The notes under the pieces are model-generated. The model ran no database searches. It was not told where the DNA came from and saw nothing but the letters and a program-made list of their open reading frames with translations. A program made the translations under genes and the position numbers. Source: an uncultured Flavobacterium sp. (lineage in GTDB: Bacteria > Bacteroidota > Bacteroidia > Flavobacteriales > Flavobacteriaceae). Taken from it: a stretch of DNA of 23,220 bases. The stretch spans positions 1-23,220 of the forward strand of contig NZ_CALBSN010000031.1 in the NCBI RefSeq assembly GCF_937967675.1, given 5' to 3'. Shown in pieces: positions 14,885 to 22,231 of the stretch (the first letter of the stretch is position 1; the number at the start of each line of letters is the position of its first letter).

Positions 14885-15026
14885 AACTTGTATTTAAACG
14901 AAACTTTAATACTAGTATCTTAACCTTAGGGAAAGATTAGTTAAAGAATTATTTATTTAGTTGTAAATAAAAAAATAAAATAACGATTGATTTTACGGTG
15001 TTTTTGACTTTTTTTTACGGTGTTTT
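14885..15026. repeat. S element, copy 1 (paired ACGGTGTTTT boxes)
   Basis: A diverged ~140-bp element shared with 19385-19515 and 21390-21530. Ordered landmarks are AACTTG (14885), TAGTATCTT (14914), TTGTAAAT (14961) and two TTTACGGTGTTTT boxes whose ACGG starts are at 14995 and 15017, a 22-bp period. It ends 13 bp before the start codon of the nuclease-like gene on the minus strand. Confidence 0.7.
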
Positions 15027-15278
15027 ACTTGTACTTTTCAATGAATATCATGACAAATTTTAATAAATAAGCGATTCGGTTTAAAAAGGTAAATTTTTAA
15101 GTATTTTACCCAATATTTCCTCATATGCTATTGCCAAAACTGTTATCTTAGTTATCAATGGAGCGGTAGTTGATTTTAGGTTTTCGTTACTTCGTATAAG
15201 CTTACATAAGGAGCTCAAAAATAAGTTTAGATCTATCCCGAAATGTTGGGAGTGGTGACATTTGGGTTAAAAAAGATT

Positions 15279-15304
15279 AAAGCCAAGTCGTATGATTTGG
15301 CTTT
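15279..15304 (+). terminator. hairpin terminator, plus-strand oriented
   Basis: AAAGCCAA and TTGGCTTT form an 8-bp stem around a 10-nt loop, followed on the plus strand by a T-run. The minus strand reads into T-rich sequence as well, so it may work both ways. No intact plus-strand gene precedes it, so it looks like a leftover from an older gene arrangement. Confidence 0.6.
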
Positions 15305-15398
15305 TTTTAATTTATTATTAATTGTTTTAAAGAATAGTAGTTAAAATTATTTAACACAAATTAATTATGGGTAAAATAATTATTTAAAAACGTTTTAT

Positions 15399-18029
15399 TT
15401 ATAATGTAAATCTTACTTTGAATAGCGCTTGTCTTGGCCTTAAATTAAAATTTGTTTCTACATAACTAAAATCGTTAATGTTTATAGTTCTATAATTTGT
15501 TGTATTAAAAAGATTTGATAATTGGAATTCTAAATCTATTTTATTTTTTGTTAATGTATATCTATAAATTAAATCTGTGAATATATTTTCTGTTCTTTCT
15601 GTAAATAAATTATTATTGATGTATTCTGATTTTATTGCAAAATATTGATTTTTAGCTGGATAAAAGTTTAAATTAAGAATATGACTTTGTTGGGTTACTG
15701 TTGGGTTTTCTTGATTTTGAGTTTTATTCTTTGAAAATGTCCAGTTAGCTTGATATTCAACATTAATCTTGTCAGTAATATCTGTATCAATTTTATTACC
15801 AATTGTCAAGTTTTGATTTTTTATAGCTGTTAAATTGTTGTTTACTAATTGTTGAAAATTTTGAAGATTGAAAGTAGCATTTAGTGTAATATTAGATTTT
15901 ATTTTGCTAAAATATTTACTTGCTCTTGTTGAAATATTATGATTGTTTCTGTTGTTTTCTTGTTCAATTGCTTTTAACTCAGTGGCTCCGTTAGTTGAAA
16001 CTTGAGTTTGATAGAGTAATTTATTTACACTTTTATTATTTACGTACATAACATTCCAAAATAACGTTTTGATGGGATTGCGGTAGGCAATTCCAAAAGA
16101 GAAATTTTGATTTAAATTTTGTGGAATTGGGGCATTTATACGTTGTAAATTCCTGTAATTTTGTAAAATATAAGCATAATGTATTTGATTTATTGTGCCA
16201 AATTGATTTGAAAAATTGATTGAAGAATTAATTTTCCAAAATGAGTTTACGTCATAGATTACTGATAATCTTGGCTCAAAAGTTACCTGATTTAGATTTT
16301 CTGATGACTGCAAAGGGTTGTCTTTGATTTGAAAGGTATGATGATTAATAGGAGTTGTTAACTCAAATCGCCATTTATTTTTTTTATATTGAGTTGTAAT
16401 ATTAAAATAGAATTTAGAACGAAACCAATCTAAATTATTTGAAAATTCATTACCTAAATTAAAGTTTTCCGAAGTTAGAATTTCACTATTAAGTTGTTGA
16501 TTTTCTATTTGAAAGCCAACTTTTGGTTCTATTGAGAATCTTTTTATTGCTTTTGTAAAACTGATAGAGTTGTTAGTATAAAAAGTATTTAAATCAACTT
16601 GCTGTTTAACTTCATCATATGGGAGGTTATTGTTTAGTATATTCTCAAATTGTCCTGGGTTTACAGTTAAAGTTTGAGGGGTTTTATTTAGACCTACATA
16701 AGAGTTTAAAGTTATCATTTGTTTACCCAAAGGAAAGATATTTTTTAAATTATTTGAAATTCTAAAAAACTCATTATTCAATTGTTGATTTATTGGTTCA
16801 TTATTTAATACAGTATTACCTTTTTGACTATCCCAAAATCCTTGAAACTCCAAGCTATTTTTGAAATAATTTTTATCAGCATTTTTTTGTAGTGTAATAT
16901 TTGTTTGTAATGAATTATAAAATGATTGATTATATTTTTCTTCTAAAATAGTAATAGTATTAACAGGTGTAATAAACTCTGTATTGGTATAACCTTTTTG
17001 TTGTTGATAATCATTTAGGTATGATAAATTTATACGCAGTTCATAATTATTATTGAGTTTTTGCAAATAATTTCCAGATAGTAAATGGATATTATTATCT
17101 AACCATCTTTTTTCAGAAAAATTTGGGGTAGCTAATTGTTGAATGCTTAACCAATCTGTTTTTTCAGAATTGTTTTCAAATTGATTGATTAAATCTTCAA
17201 TAGTTAATTTTTTTAGTTGAGAGGCAACATTAACTCCTGTGTTATTAGTTTGGTAAGTAGCAAGCATTTGCGTTTTCTTTGTAAAAAGCATTGGTGTAAT
17301 ATTAGCATCCCAAAGCAAAGGATTAAATCCACTTCCTAAACTAGCTTGTCCTGTAAAAGTATAAGCATTTTTAAGTTTGATATTTAAAGCTGCTTGGTCA
17401 GAAAACTTTAAACTATCTAGAGCTCTAATGGGTTGATGATTTTCTAAAATTTGAACTTGTGTAACTTCTTTAAATGGTAAATTTTCATTGGCTAAATTAT
17501 ATTTACCTTCAAGCAAATCTAACCCTTCAATGTAATATTTATTAATAGGTCTTCCTTGATATAGAATTTTACCATCACTCAAAACTTCAATGCCTGGCAT
17601 TCGTTTTAAAACGTCTCCTATACTTCTGTCTTGTTCTTTAGAAAATGAATTTACAAAATACTTAATTGTATCACCTTTTTGTTTAATAGGTGAAGTTTTT
17701 ACAATAATTTCTTTTAATTCAAATGATTTTTCATTTAAAATAAAATTTTTTGTATTGGAATTATTTTTGATAGTTTCAGTAATAGTTTCATAGCCCATAC
17801 ATCTTACTTGAATGTCAATTTCTTTATCGTTAGATGAAAAAGTAACATTATAAAAACCTTTACTATCAGAAATTGCATAAGCAATAACATCATCTGTACC
17901 TTTTTTAAGTATTAATACACTTGAATTTGGAACAGGTTTATAATATGCGTCTGTAACATACCCTTTTATAACAATTTGGGAATAAATAGCATTACTTATT
18001 AAAAGAATTAAATACAGAAACTTTTTCAT
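15399..18029 (-). CDS. TonB-receptor-like outer membrane beta-barrel protein
   Basis: An 876-residue outer-membrane protein. A signal peptide ends near residue 17 (AIYSQ). A CarboxypepD_reg-like domain follows (about 20-105: GYVTDAYYKPVPNSSVLI, SDSKGFYNVTF, QVRCMGYETITE). Next comes a plug-like domain (about 105-240: GDVLKRMPGIEVLSDGKILYQGRPINKYYIEGLDLL). The rest is a long barrel of alternating aromatic strands ending in Phe-Thr-Leu (ALFKVRFTL), the usual outer-membrane insertion signal. No SusD partner is present. It starts directly after the GLPGLI gene with no gap, and this pairing recurs in Flavobacteriia. The ligand is unknown; a peptide or small ligand released at the surface is possible. 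It is the last gene of its transcription unit, with the terminator at 15279 beyond. Confidence 0.9.
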   Translation of the reverse strand: MKKFLYLILLISNAIYSQIVIKGYVTDAYYKPVPNSSVLILKKGTDDVIAYAISDSKGFYNVTFSSNDKEIDIQVRCMGYETITETIKNNSNTKNFILNEKSFELKEIIVKTSPIKQKGDTIKYFVNSFSKEQDRSIGDVLKRMPGIEVLSDGKILYQGRPINKYYIEGLDLLEGKYNLANENLPFKEVTQVQILENHQPIRALDSLKFSDQAALNIKLKNAYTFTGQASLGSGFNPLLWDANITPMLFTKKTQMLATYQTNNTGVNVASQLKKLTIEDLINQFENNSEKTDWLSIQQLATPNFSEKRWLDNNIHLLSGNYLQKLNNNYELRINLSYLNDYQQQKGYTNTEFITPVNTITILEEKYNQSFYNSLQTNITLQKNADKNYFKNSLEFQGFWDSQKGNTVLNNEPINQQLNNEFFRISNNLKNIFPLGKQMITLNSYVGLNKTPQTLTVNPGQFENILNNNLPYDEVKQQVDLNTFYTNNSISFTKAIKRFSIEPKVGFQIENQQLNSEILTSENFNLGNEFSNNLDWFRSKFYFNITTQYKKNKWRFELTTPINHHTFQIKDNPLQSSENLNQVTFEPRLSVIYDVNSFWKINSSINFSNQFGTINQIHYAYILQNYRNLQRINAPIPQNLNQNFSFGIAYRNPIKTLFWNVMYVNNKSVNKLLYQTQVSTNGATELKAIEQENNRNNHNISTRASKYFSKIKSNITLNATFNLQNFQQLVNNNLTAIKNQNLTIGNKIDTDITDKINVEYQANWTFSKNKTQNQENPTVTQQSHILNLNFYPAKNQYFAIKSEYINNNLFTERTENIFTDLIYRYTLTKNKIDLEFQLSNLFNTTNYRTININDFSYVETNFNLRPRQALFKVRFTL

Positions 18030-18818
18030 TTAGTAAGAGAGTTCTATTGGGTTGTTTTCATAAGAGTTTTTTTCTATGTATTTTAATTTAACTCTTTTCA
18101 TATCTTCATCAGATAATTGAATAGGACTATTTTTTAATAATAATTCAGGATTATTTTTATATTTATTAACCCATTTAAAAAAATCATCTTTTGTTAATTC
18201 TTTATAATTTTTTATGTCATATAAACGTGTATTTAGTGGTGTTTTAATACTTTTTAAAATAAAATTATAGTCATTTGAAGTATCATAAATTTGAAAAATA
18301 AGACCAGGTAATCCATAAAATTTGAATGGCCCATCAAAAACAGAAAAATCTAATGAATACCAGGCAATATAATTTCTACCAGCAAAACTGACTGTAGCTT
18401 TTTTACAAACAAAATCTCCAATTTTTTTTTCTTCATTTAATAATTTCCATTTTAATAATGGCAATGAATCAACATATTTGAACTTGTCTGTTCCAACTTT
18501 TTGATAATAAGTCATTAAACTAGATTTAATATTTTTTTCTATCGTATTTGTAAACTTTGTTTTAGGAATTTTATAAATATCTGCTAAATTTTTTGAGTTT
18601 TTTGTAATTGAATCACCAATGTTAAAGTTTACACTACTAAAGAAAGACACTCCATTATTTATGCTCAATAAAAAATCCTCTGATCTTATATCGGTAGTAT
18701 CTTGCTTACTAATTTTGTAATTAAGTTCATAAATTATTTCTATATTTTTAAATTTATTTTGAGCATAAAATAAATTTAAAACAAAAAGCATTATTATAGT
18801 TATATTATTTTTTTTCAT
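18030..18818 (-). CDS. GLPGLI family secreted protein
   Basis: A 262-residue exported protein with a signal peptide (cut near NLFYAQ, residue 20) and the family motif GLPGLI at 169-174 in FKFYGLPGLIFQIYD. The family is confined mainly to Bacteroidota and has an N-terminal region beginning with IEIIYELNYKI-type strands. Its molecular function is not established. It often neighbours a TonB-like barrel, and here the barrel gene follows immediately, so the two products probably act together in the envelope. The length is normal. The gene lies 73 bp downstream of the small secreted protein but beyond a strong terminator, so it may have its own promoter. Confidence 0.93.
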   Translation of the reverse strand: MKKNNITIIMLFVLNLFYAQNKFKNIEIIYELNYKISKQDTTDIRSEDFLLSINNGVSFFSSVNFNIGDSITKNSKNLADIYKIPKTKFTNTIEKNIKSSLMTYYQKVGTDKFKYVDSLPLLKWKLLNEEKKIGDFVCKKATVSFAGRNYIAWYSLDFSVFDGPFKFYGLPGLIFQIYDTSNDYNFILKSIKTPLNTRLYDIKNYKELTKDDFFKWVNKYKNNPELLLKNSPIQLSDEDMKRVKLKYIEKNSYENNPIELSY

Positions 18819-18846
18819 AATAAGTTGAATTAAAGATAAAGAAAAA

Positions 18847-18878
18847 GGATGTTAAAATAATTTATTATTTTAACATCC
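18847..18878 (-). terminator. strong intrinsic terminator after the 99-residue secreted protein gene
   Basis: GGATGTTAAAAT and ATTTTAACATCC form a perfect 12-bp stem with an 8-nt loop. On the minus strand it is followed by TTTTTC, fitting intrinsic termination. It lies just after the stop at 18892 and separates the small gene from the GLPGLI/barrel pair. Confidence 0.8.
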
Positions 18879-18891
18879 GAAAAAACTTGAA

Positions 18892-19191
18892 TTATGGACA
18901 AACTACACTGTCAAAAAACAATAAAGCTTCCATAATTTCTTGAGTTGACCACCCATCAGCTCCTGTAACATGCCAAACACCACCACAAGAATCATAAAAA
19001 ATAAAATCAACTTTTTTTACAATTTTGATTTGATGGTTTTCAACCATAGTTTTAAAAGTTGTAAAATCTACAGATTTTATAACTTCTTCACTTTTAATTA
19101 ATAAATTAGTTTCTTTTACATCACAGTTTGAAGAAGCAAAAGAAAATGATCCGATTAGCATGAAAGCTAAAGATAAGAATAAATTTTTCAT
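18892..19191 (-). CDS. small secreted protein (99 aa)
   Basis: A Sec signal peptide (MKNLFLSLAFMLIGSFSFAS) ends near residue 20. About 79 mature residues follow, with three Cys (SNCD, DSCGG and the C-terminal VVCP) and the segment FYDSCGGVWHVTGADGWSTQE. I do not recognise the family. The conserved-looking Gly/Trp/Cys segment and odd Cys count could mean a disulfide or a modified secreted peptide (inference). It is a single-gene unit: a terminator lies 14 bp downstream, and upstream, 34 bp from the ATG, begins a 121-bp sequence identical to that before the lipoprotein gene at 20578. The two genes therefore probably share regulation. Confidence 0.7.
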   Translation of the reverse strand: MKNLFLSLAFMLIGSFSFASSNCDVKETNLLIKSEEVIKSVDFTTFKTMVENHQIKIVKKVDFIFYDSCGGVWHVTGADGWSTQEIMEALLFFDSVVCP

Positions 19192-19224
19192 TTAATTAAA
19201 AATTATTATACACCATTTATATTT

Positions 19225-19345
19225 AGGACTTGTGTGATTAGTTTTCGCCCTATTGCAATTTTTTCGTGTTTGCAATGTCACTATTTCATTTTTTTCTTTG
19301 AGTAATGAACAAATCTCGCAATTCGTAGCTACTGAATGTTTTTAA
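19225..19345. repeat. 121-bp direct repeat, copy 1
   Basis: Base-for-base identical, as far as I can align by eye, to 21228-21348, in the same orientation. It lies 34 bp upstream of the 99-residue gene. On the minus strand it carries two tandem ATTGCAA-N4-CGAAAA units and ends with TAATCACACAAGTCC. It has no open frame of note. Confidence 0.9.
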
Positions 19346-19384
19346 TAATACTTTACTTTATTATAATAGTCACAAGATTATTGC

Positions 19385-19515
19385 AACTTGTTTATATAAA
19401 AGATTTAAGCCTAGTATCTTGAGCGTAGTACAAGATTTACAAATACTACAATTACTAATGTTGTAAATGAAAAGAGGTATGATTTTTACGGTTTTTATGA
19501 TTTTTATTACGGTAT
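19385..19515. repeat. S element, copy 2
   Basis: Landmarks are AACTTG (19385), TAGTATCTT (19412), TTGTAAAT (19461) and two TTACGG boxes whose ACGG starts are at 19488 and 19509 (21-bp period). The spacing from AACTTG to TTGTAAAT, 76 bp, equals that in copy 1. It lies 39 bp beyond the 121-bp repeat, upstream of the 99-residue gene. Confidence 0.7.
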
Positions 19516-19812
19516 ATTTTGCTTGTAAAAATTAAAAAAAAAAGAGTCTAATATCTAGTATTTAATATATTATTACTTTGTCAACCTAATATGATCATTG
19601 AATTTAAGTAGTCGATTGTATTATTCCCAATATACAAAAAATGTTTAATATTCATTAACGAAACAATCACTCTTACTTAACCATTTTGTGGTTTTGTTTT
19701 TCATTTTCGAAAATTTAAAAATAAATACTAAAACATTCTTATTTTAAAAAAGATATCTTTACTTTGGTGTTTAAATCTTTCAGCATTATTTAATCATTGA
19801 AAAAAATCACTA

Positions 19813-20514
19813 TTATGGTAATATTAAAGGACCTACTAAAATCATCCATAAAACATATCCTATAAAACTTCCAATTAATGCAGAAAAAATAAATGATAAT
19901 CTATACTTAATAGGAATTATTTTAAAAAAAACAACTGATAATATTAATAATCCTATAATTCCTAATAAAATTGAAACAGTACCTTCGAATAAATTTAAAT
20001 AAGTTGAAATTTTCAATTCATCACCCCAAAATAATGAAGAAGATTTTTTAAAGATAAACTGTAAAGCTCCTTTAAATAAGTTGAATATTTCTCTAGACCA
20101 AAAAAGAGAAAGGAAAACTAAAAACCAAAATAGGATTCTTCTTGATTTTATTTTTTTATTAAATACTAGTAAAAAAAAAGCAATACTACCTGTTATGATT
20201 GTGTGTAATACACCTCCTAATACAATTAAAAACTCATCATAATATATTTTATCAAGTTTTTTATAATACTGTATACTATTTTGAAAAGGTCTCATTTCAA
20301 TAATTATAGATTCATTTTTTATATAAAAATCCGTAATACTTTTCTTTATATCGCTATTCCATTCCATACTTGAATAATGTAAAATAGTATCATAACCTAA
20401 TAATTTTGCTATTACAATATGACCAAGTTCGTGGTGTAAAGTCCCAAAAATTGTCAAAAACACAAAGCATGTAGAGAAATAAAAAATTTCATTTTTAAGT
20501 ATTATTATTTGCAT
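19813..20514 (-). CDS. M50-like membrane metallopeptidase
   Basis: A 233-residue integral membrane protein with a zinc-protease motif HELGH (residues 28-32) at the end of the first membrane segment. About five more hydrophobic segments follow (for example 95-118, 130-147, 175-195, 205-233). This is the layout of site-2-protease (M50-like) peptidases. The second zinc-ligand region is not a clear NPDG; LGGVLHT (99-105) is at roughly the right place, so it is divergent. Such enzymes cleave transmembrane substrates in regulated proteolysis or process small peptides. The gene is 63 bp downstream of the lipoprotein gene, with a hairpin between. A functional pairing is plausible but unproven. Confidence 0.7.
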   Translation of the reverse strand: MQIIILKNEIFYFSTCFVFLTIFGTLHHELGHIVIAKLLGYDTILHYSSMEWNSDIKKSITDFYIKNESIIIEMRPFQNSIQYYKKLDKIYYDEFLIVLGGVLHTIITGSIAFFLLVFNKKIKSRRILFWFLVFLSLFWSREIFNLFKGALQFIFKKSSSLFWGDELKISTYLNLFEGTVSILLGIIGLLILSVVFFKIIPIKYRLSFIFSALIGSFIGYVLWMILVGPLILP

Positions 20515-20533
20515 AGTTTGAACAATTTAAATA

Positions 20534-20577
20534 TAAGTGAGTTGTAAAAATTAAAAATTCTTACAACTCAATACTTA
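20534..20577 (-). terminator. hairpin between the lipoprotein and M50 genes
   Basis: GAGTTGTAA (20539-20547) pairs with TTACAACTC (20561-20569), extended by TAAGT/ACTTA with a small internal loop. It lies directly after the lipoprotein stop. The T-run is weak (ATATTT), so partial termination or mRNA 3'-end protection is as likely as full termination. Confidence 0.5.
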
Positions 20578-21204
20578 TTAATTAGCTAAAAATTCCTTAA
20601 TTTGAGAAGAATTTCTGTTTGTTATCGAAGCAATATCCTCTATTATTGAGTTTAATATTTCTTGGTAATTTGAATCAGAAACTTTTTTTGCTTTATAATA
20701 ATTTACCAAATTTATTAGTTCATCTCTTTCACTTTCAGTAATTACTATACCTTTAAAATTATTATCGTTTAGTTTACCTTTAATTGACATAATAACAGGA
20801 AGAATTTCAAAATATTTAGTTATTTCTTCAATTGTTACAGGTTCATTTTTAAGATTACTACTTAAATAATAATAAGCATTGATATAAAGCTCACCTGTTG
20901 AGTTTCCGATCAAATTATTATCTCTAATATCATAAAAAATTCCGAAAGAGGAAAGAATTTCATCTTTATCTGATTCTTTAATATTTGAAAATAAAGATAA
21001 TATATTAATTCTACAATCTGTTGGACCACCAGGAGAATCTACTTTAATAATTCTAGCAGTTGTCTCTTTTTCTAACATGAACTGCTTTAATTTTGATTTT
21101 GAAATTTTAGAAAAATTAACCTGATTTTCTGCATTATCATTTGAGCAATTAAAAAATGATAATGATAACGAAATAGCTAAAGCTAATACAATAAATTTTT
21201 TCAT
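20578..21204 (-). CDS. predicted lipoprotein (208 aa)
   Basis: I start at the ATG at 21202-21204, giving MKKFIVLALAISLSLSFFNCSND, a standard signal peptide with lipobox SFFNC. An ATG at 21223-21225 would add MVKKILK and is less typical. The mature part is about 190 residues. It begins with a polar linker, then TTARIIKVDSPGGPTDCRINILSLFSN, then a mostly helical domain (DKDEILSSF, TIEEITKYFEILPVIMSI, NYQEILNSIIEDIASI). Family not recognised. The unusual SPGGPTDCRIN segment contains one Cys. Upstream, 24 bp from the start, begins the 121-bp sequence that also precedes the 99-residue secreted protein gene. The M50 peptidase gene follows on the same strand. Confidence 0.72.
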   Translation of the reverse strand: MKKFIVLALAISLSLSFFNCSNDNAENQVNFSKISKSKLKQFMLEKETTARIIKVDSPGGPTDCRINILSLFSNIKESDKDEILSSFGIFYDIRDNNLIGNSTGELYINAYYYLSSNLKNEPVTIEEITKYFEILPVIMSIKGKLNDNNFKGIVITESERDELINLVNYYKAKKVSDSNYQEILNSIIEDIASITNRNSSQIKEFLAN

Positions 21205-21227
21205 TTTTAATATTTTTTTCACCATTA

Positions 21228-21348
21228 AGGACTTGTGTGATTAGTTTTCGCCCTATTGCAATTTTTTCGTGTTTGCAATGTCACTATTTCATTTTTTTCT
21301 TTGAGTAATGAACAAATCTCGCAATTCGTAGCTACTGAATGTTTTTAA
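21228..21348. repeat. 121-bp direct repeat, copy 2
   Basis: Identical to 19225-19345 and at a matching position, 24 bp upstream of the lipoprotein start (34 bp for copy 1). The flanks next to it, which contain the S elements, are homologous but clearly diverged, so the identity stops sharply at about AGGACT and TTTTTAA. Confidence 0.9.
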
Positions 21349-21389
21349 GAACTCTATTTTATGCCTAATGTTGGTCAATAGTTTCATAC

Positions 21390-21530
21390 AACTCGTTTAT
21401 ATGAAAAACTTTCAAGCATATATATATCTTATAGATGATATTAACGAAATTTCAATTTAAAACTTTGTAAATTAAAACATATAAAAAATTAATATTTTAC
21501 GGTGTTTTTGGAAAAAAATTACGGTGTTTT
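21390..21530. repeat. S element, copy 3
   Basis: Landmarks are AACTCG (21390), TATATCTT (21423), TTGTAAAT (21465) and two TTACGGTGTTTTT boxes whose ACGG starts are at 21499 and 21521 (22-bp period). It abuts the stop codon of the 204-residue gene and precedes the 121-bp repeat and lipoprotein gene. Confidence 0.7.
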
Positions 21531-21540
21531 TTGTAGGTTT

Positions 21541-22155
21541 TTATTGTTTTACTTGGATATAAGCATACAAATAGCAAAGCGCTATGGTATTCTTTTGATT
21601 ACCTCCTAATTGTCCTATCTCAATAAATGTGATATCATTGGCAAATGCTTTTTCTCCGATTAAATGCTCGATATGGACATAAACTGCTTCTCGAAGTCTT
21701 GGGTTGTCTTTGTGGATGATGTAGTTTTTGAGTAACACTTTTATTCCTAAATCGGTTGGTTTATTTGGGTTTTCTAATGGGATGAAATACATTTCACTTA
21801 TTCGTAAAGTTATGCCGTAATATTCTAGTGGTTTGTCGGTGCCATTTTCGTATTTGGTTAGGTTGGTTTCGGGTTGGAGGAATGCGGTTATTTTCCAATG
21901 TTCTAAAACAGGTGCATGATGGACTAGTAATTCTACTTCTTTGAAAAGGTATGGATTACCATTTGCTGTAATGATTAATTCTGCACCATTATTTTTGTTT
22001 TTGATGATGAGGTCAAGGTCTTTGTTGTATTGGTGCAGTATTTCGATTAGGTTGTCGAAATGAATTTTTAGTTCGTCATTTGGGATTTCGTTTAGGAGTA
22101 GGAAGACAAAGTTGTTTTGTTGGAAGTAGTTCCAGAAGTTGGTTATTGTGTTCAT
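21541..22155 (-). CDS. unnamed conserved protein (204 aa), intact paralogue of the remnant at 5763
   Basis: I start at the ATG at 22153-22155 (MNTITNFWNYFQQNNFVFLLL). A TTG at 22162-22164 lies inside a tandem repeat and is less likely. The protein is cytoplasmic. The first ~100 residues contain DLDLIIKNKNNGAELIITANGNPYLFKEVELLVHHAPVLEHWKITAFLQP, a helix-strand pattern I have seen in unnamed Bacteroidota proteins. The second half holds YYGITLRISEMYFIPLEN and DNPRLREAVYVHIEHLIGEKAF. No function can be given. It lies 76 bp downstream of the DnaC-like gene. Its C-terminal ~110 residues recur in the truncated copy at 5763-6155, about 15 kb away in the same orientation. Confidence 0.75.
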   Translation of the reverse strand: MNTITNFWNYFQQNNFVFLLLNEIPNDELKIHFDNLIEILHQYNKDLDLIIKNKNNGAELIITANGNPYLFKEVELLVHHAPVLEHWKITAFLQPETNLTKYENGTDKPLEYYGITLRISEMYFIPLENPNKPTDLGIKVLLKNYIIHKDNPRLREAVYVHIEHLIGEKAFANDITFIEIGQLGGNQKNTIALCYLYAYIQVKQ

Positions 22156-22157
22156 TT

Positions 22158-22181
22158 GTTTCAAGTTTCAAGTTTCAAGTT
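22158..22181. repeat. 7-bp tandem repeat (GTTTCAA x3)
   Basis: Three exact GTTTCAA units (22158-22178) followed by GTT lie immediately upstream of the ATG of the 204-residue gene. Copy number could vary by slippage and alter spacing to the promoter; this is speculative. Confidence 0.7.
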
Positions 22182-22231
22182 ATAGGAACGCGGATGAAAC
22201 GGATTCTTTGCAACGCGGATTAATACTGATT

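Larger units (their letters stand above)
14873..15398. other. intergenic region, no supportable gene
   Basis: It holds S element copy 1 (14885-15026) and a terminator (15279-15304). Between them, 15075-15258 stays open on the plus strand for about 60 codons without an ATG. Another plus frame (about 15200-15277) ends in SGDIWVKKD just before the terminator. Either may be the tail of a lost plus-strand gene, but neither is long enough to call. No RNA gene recognised. Confidence 0.5.
19192..19812. other. intergenic region between the 99-residue gene and the M50 peptidase gene
   Basis: The region holds the 121-bp repeat (19225-19345) and S element copy 2 (19385-19515). The remaining ~290 bp (19520-19812) is AT-rich, with a weak 5-bp hairpin at 19679-19693 followed by T-rich sequence. 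I see no gene and no RNA gene there. The promoter of the 99-residue gene must lie in or beside the 121-bp repeat. Confidence 0.55.
21205..21540. other. intergenic region between the lipoprotein gene and the 204-residue gene
   Basis: It consists almost wholly of the 121-bp repeat (21228-21348) and S element copy 3 (21390-21530). No other gene is visible. It must contain the promoter of the lipoprotein gene and the 3' end of the transcript from the 204-residue gene. Confidence 0.6.

Noticed and set aside
14991..15026. CRISPR array from the paired ACGGTGTTTT boxes
   Set aside because: There are only two units per locus with a 21-22 bp period and AT-rich, non-unique spacing. No cas genes are present.
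19225..19345. Invertible phase-variable promoter
   Set aside because: The two 121-bp copies are in direct orientation, and I see no flanking inverted repeats or nearby invertase gene.
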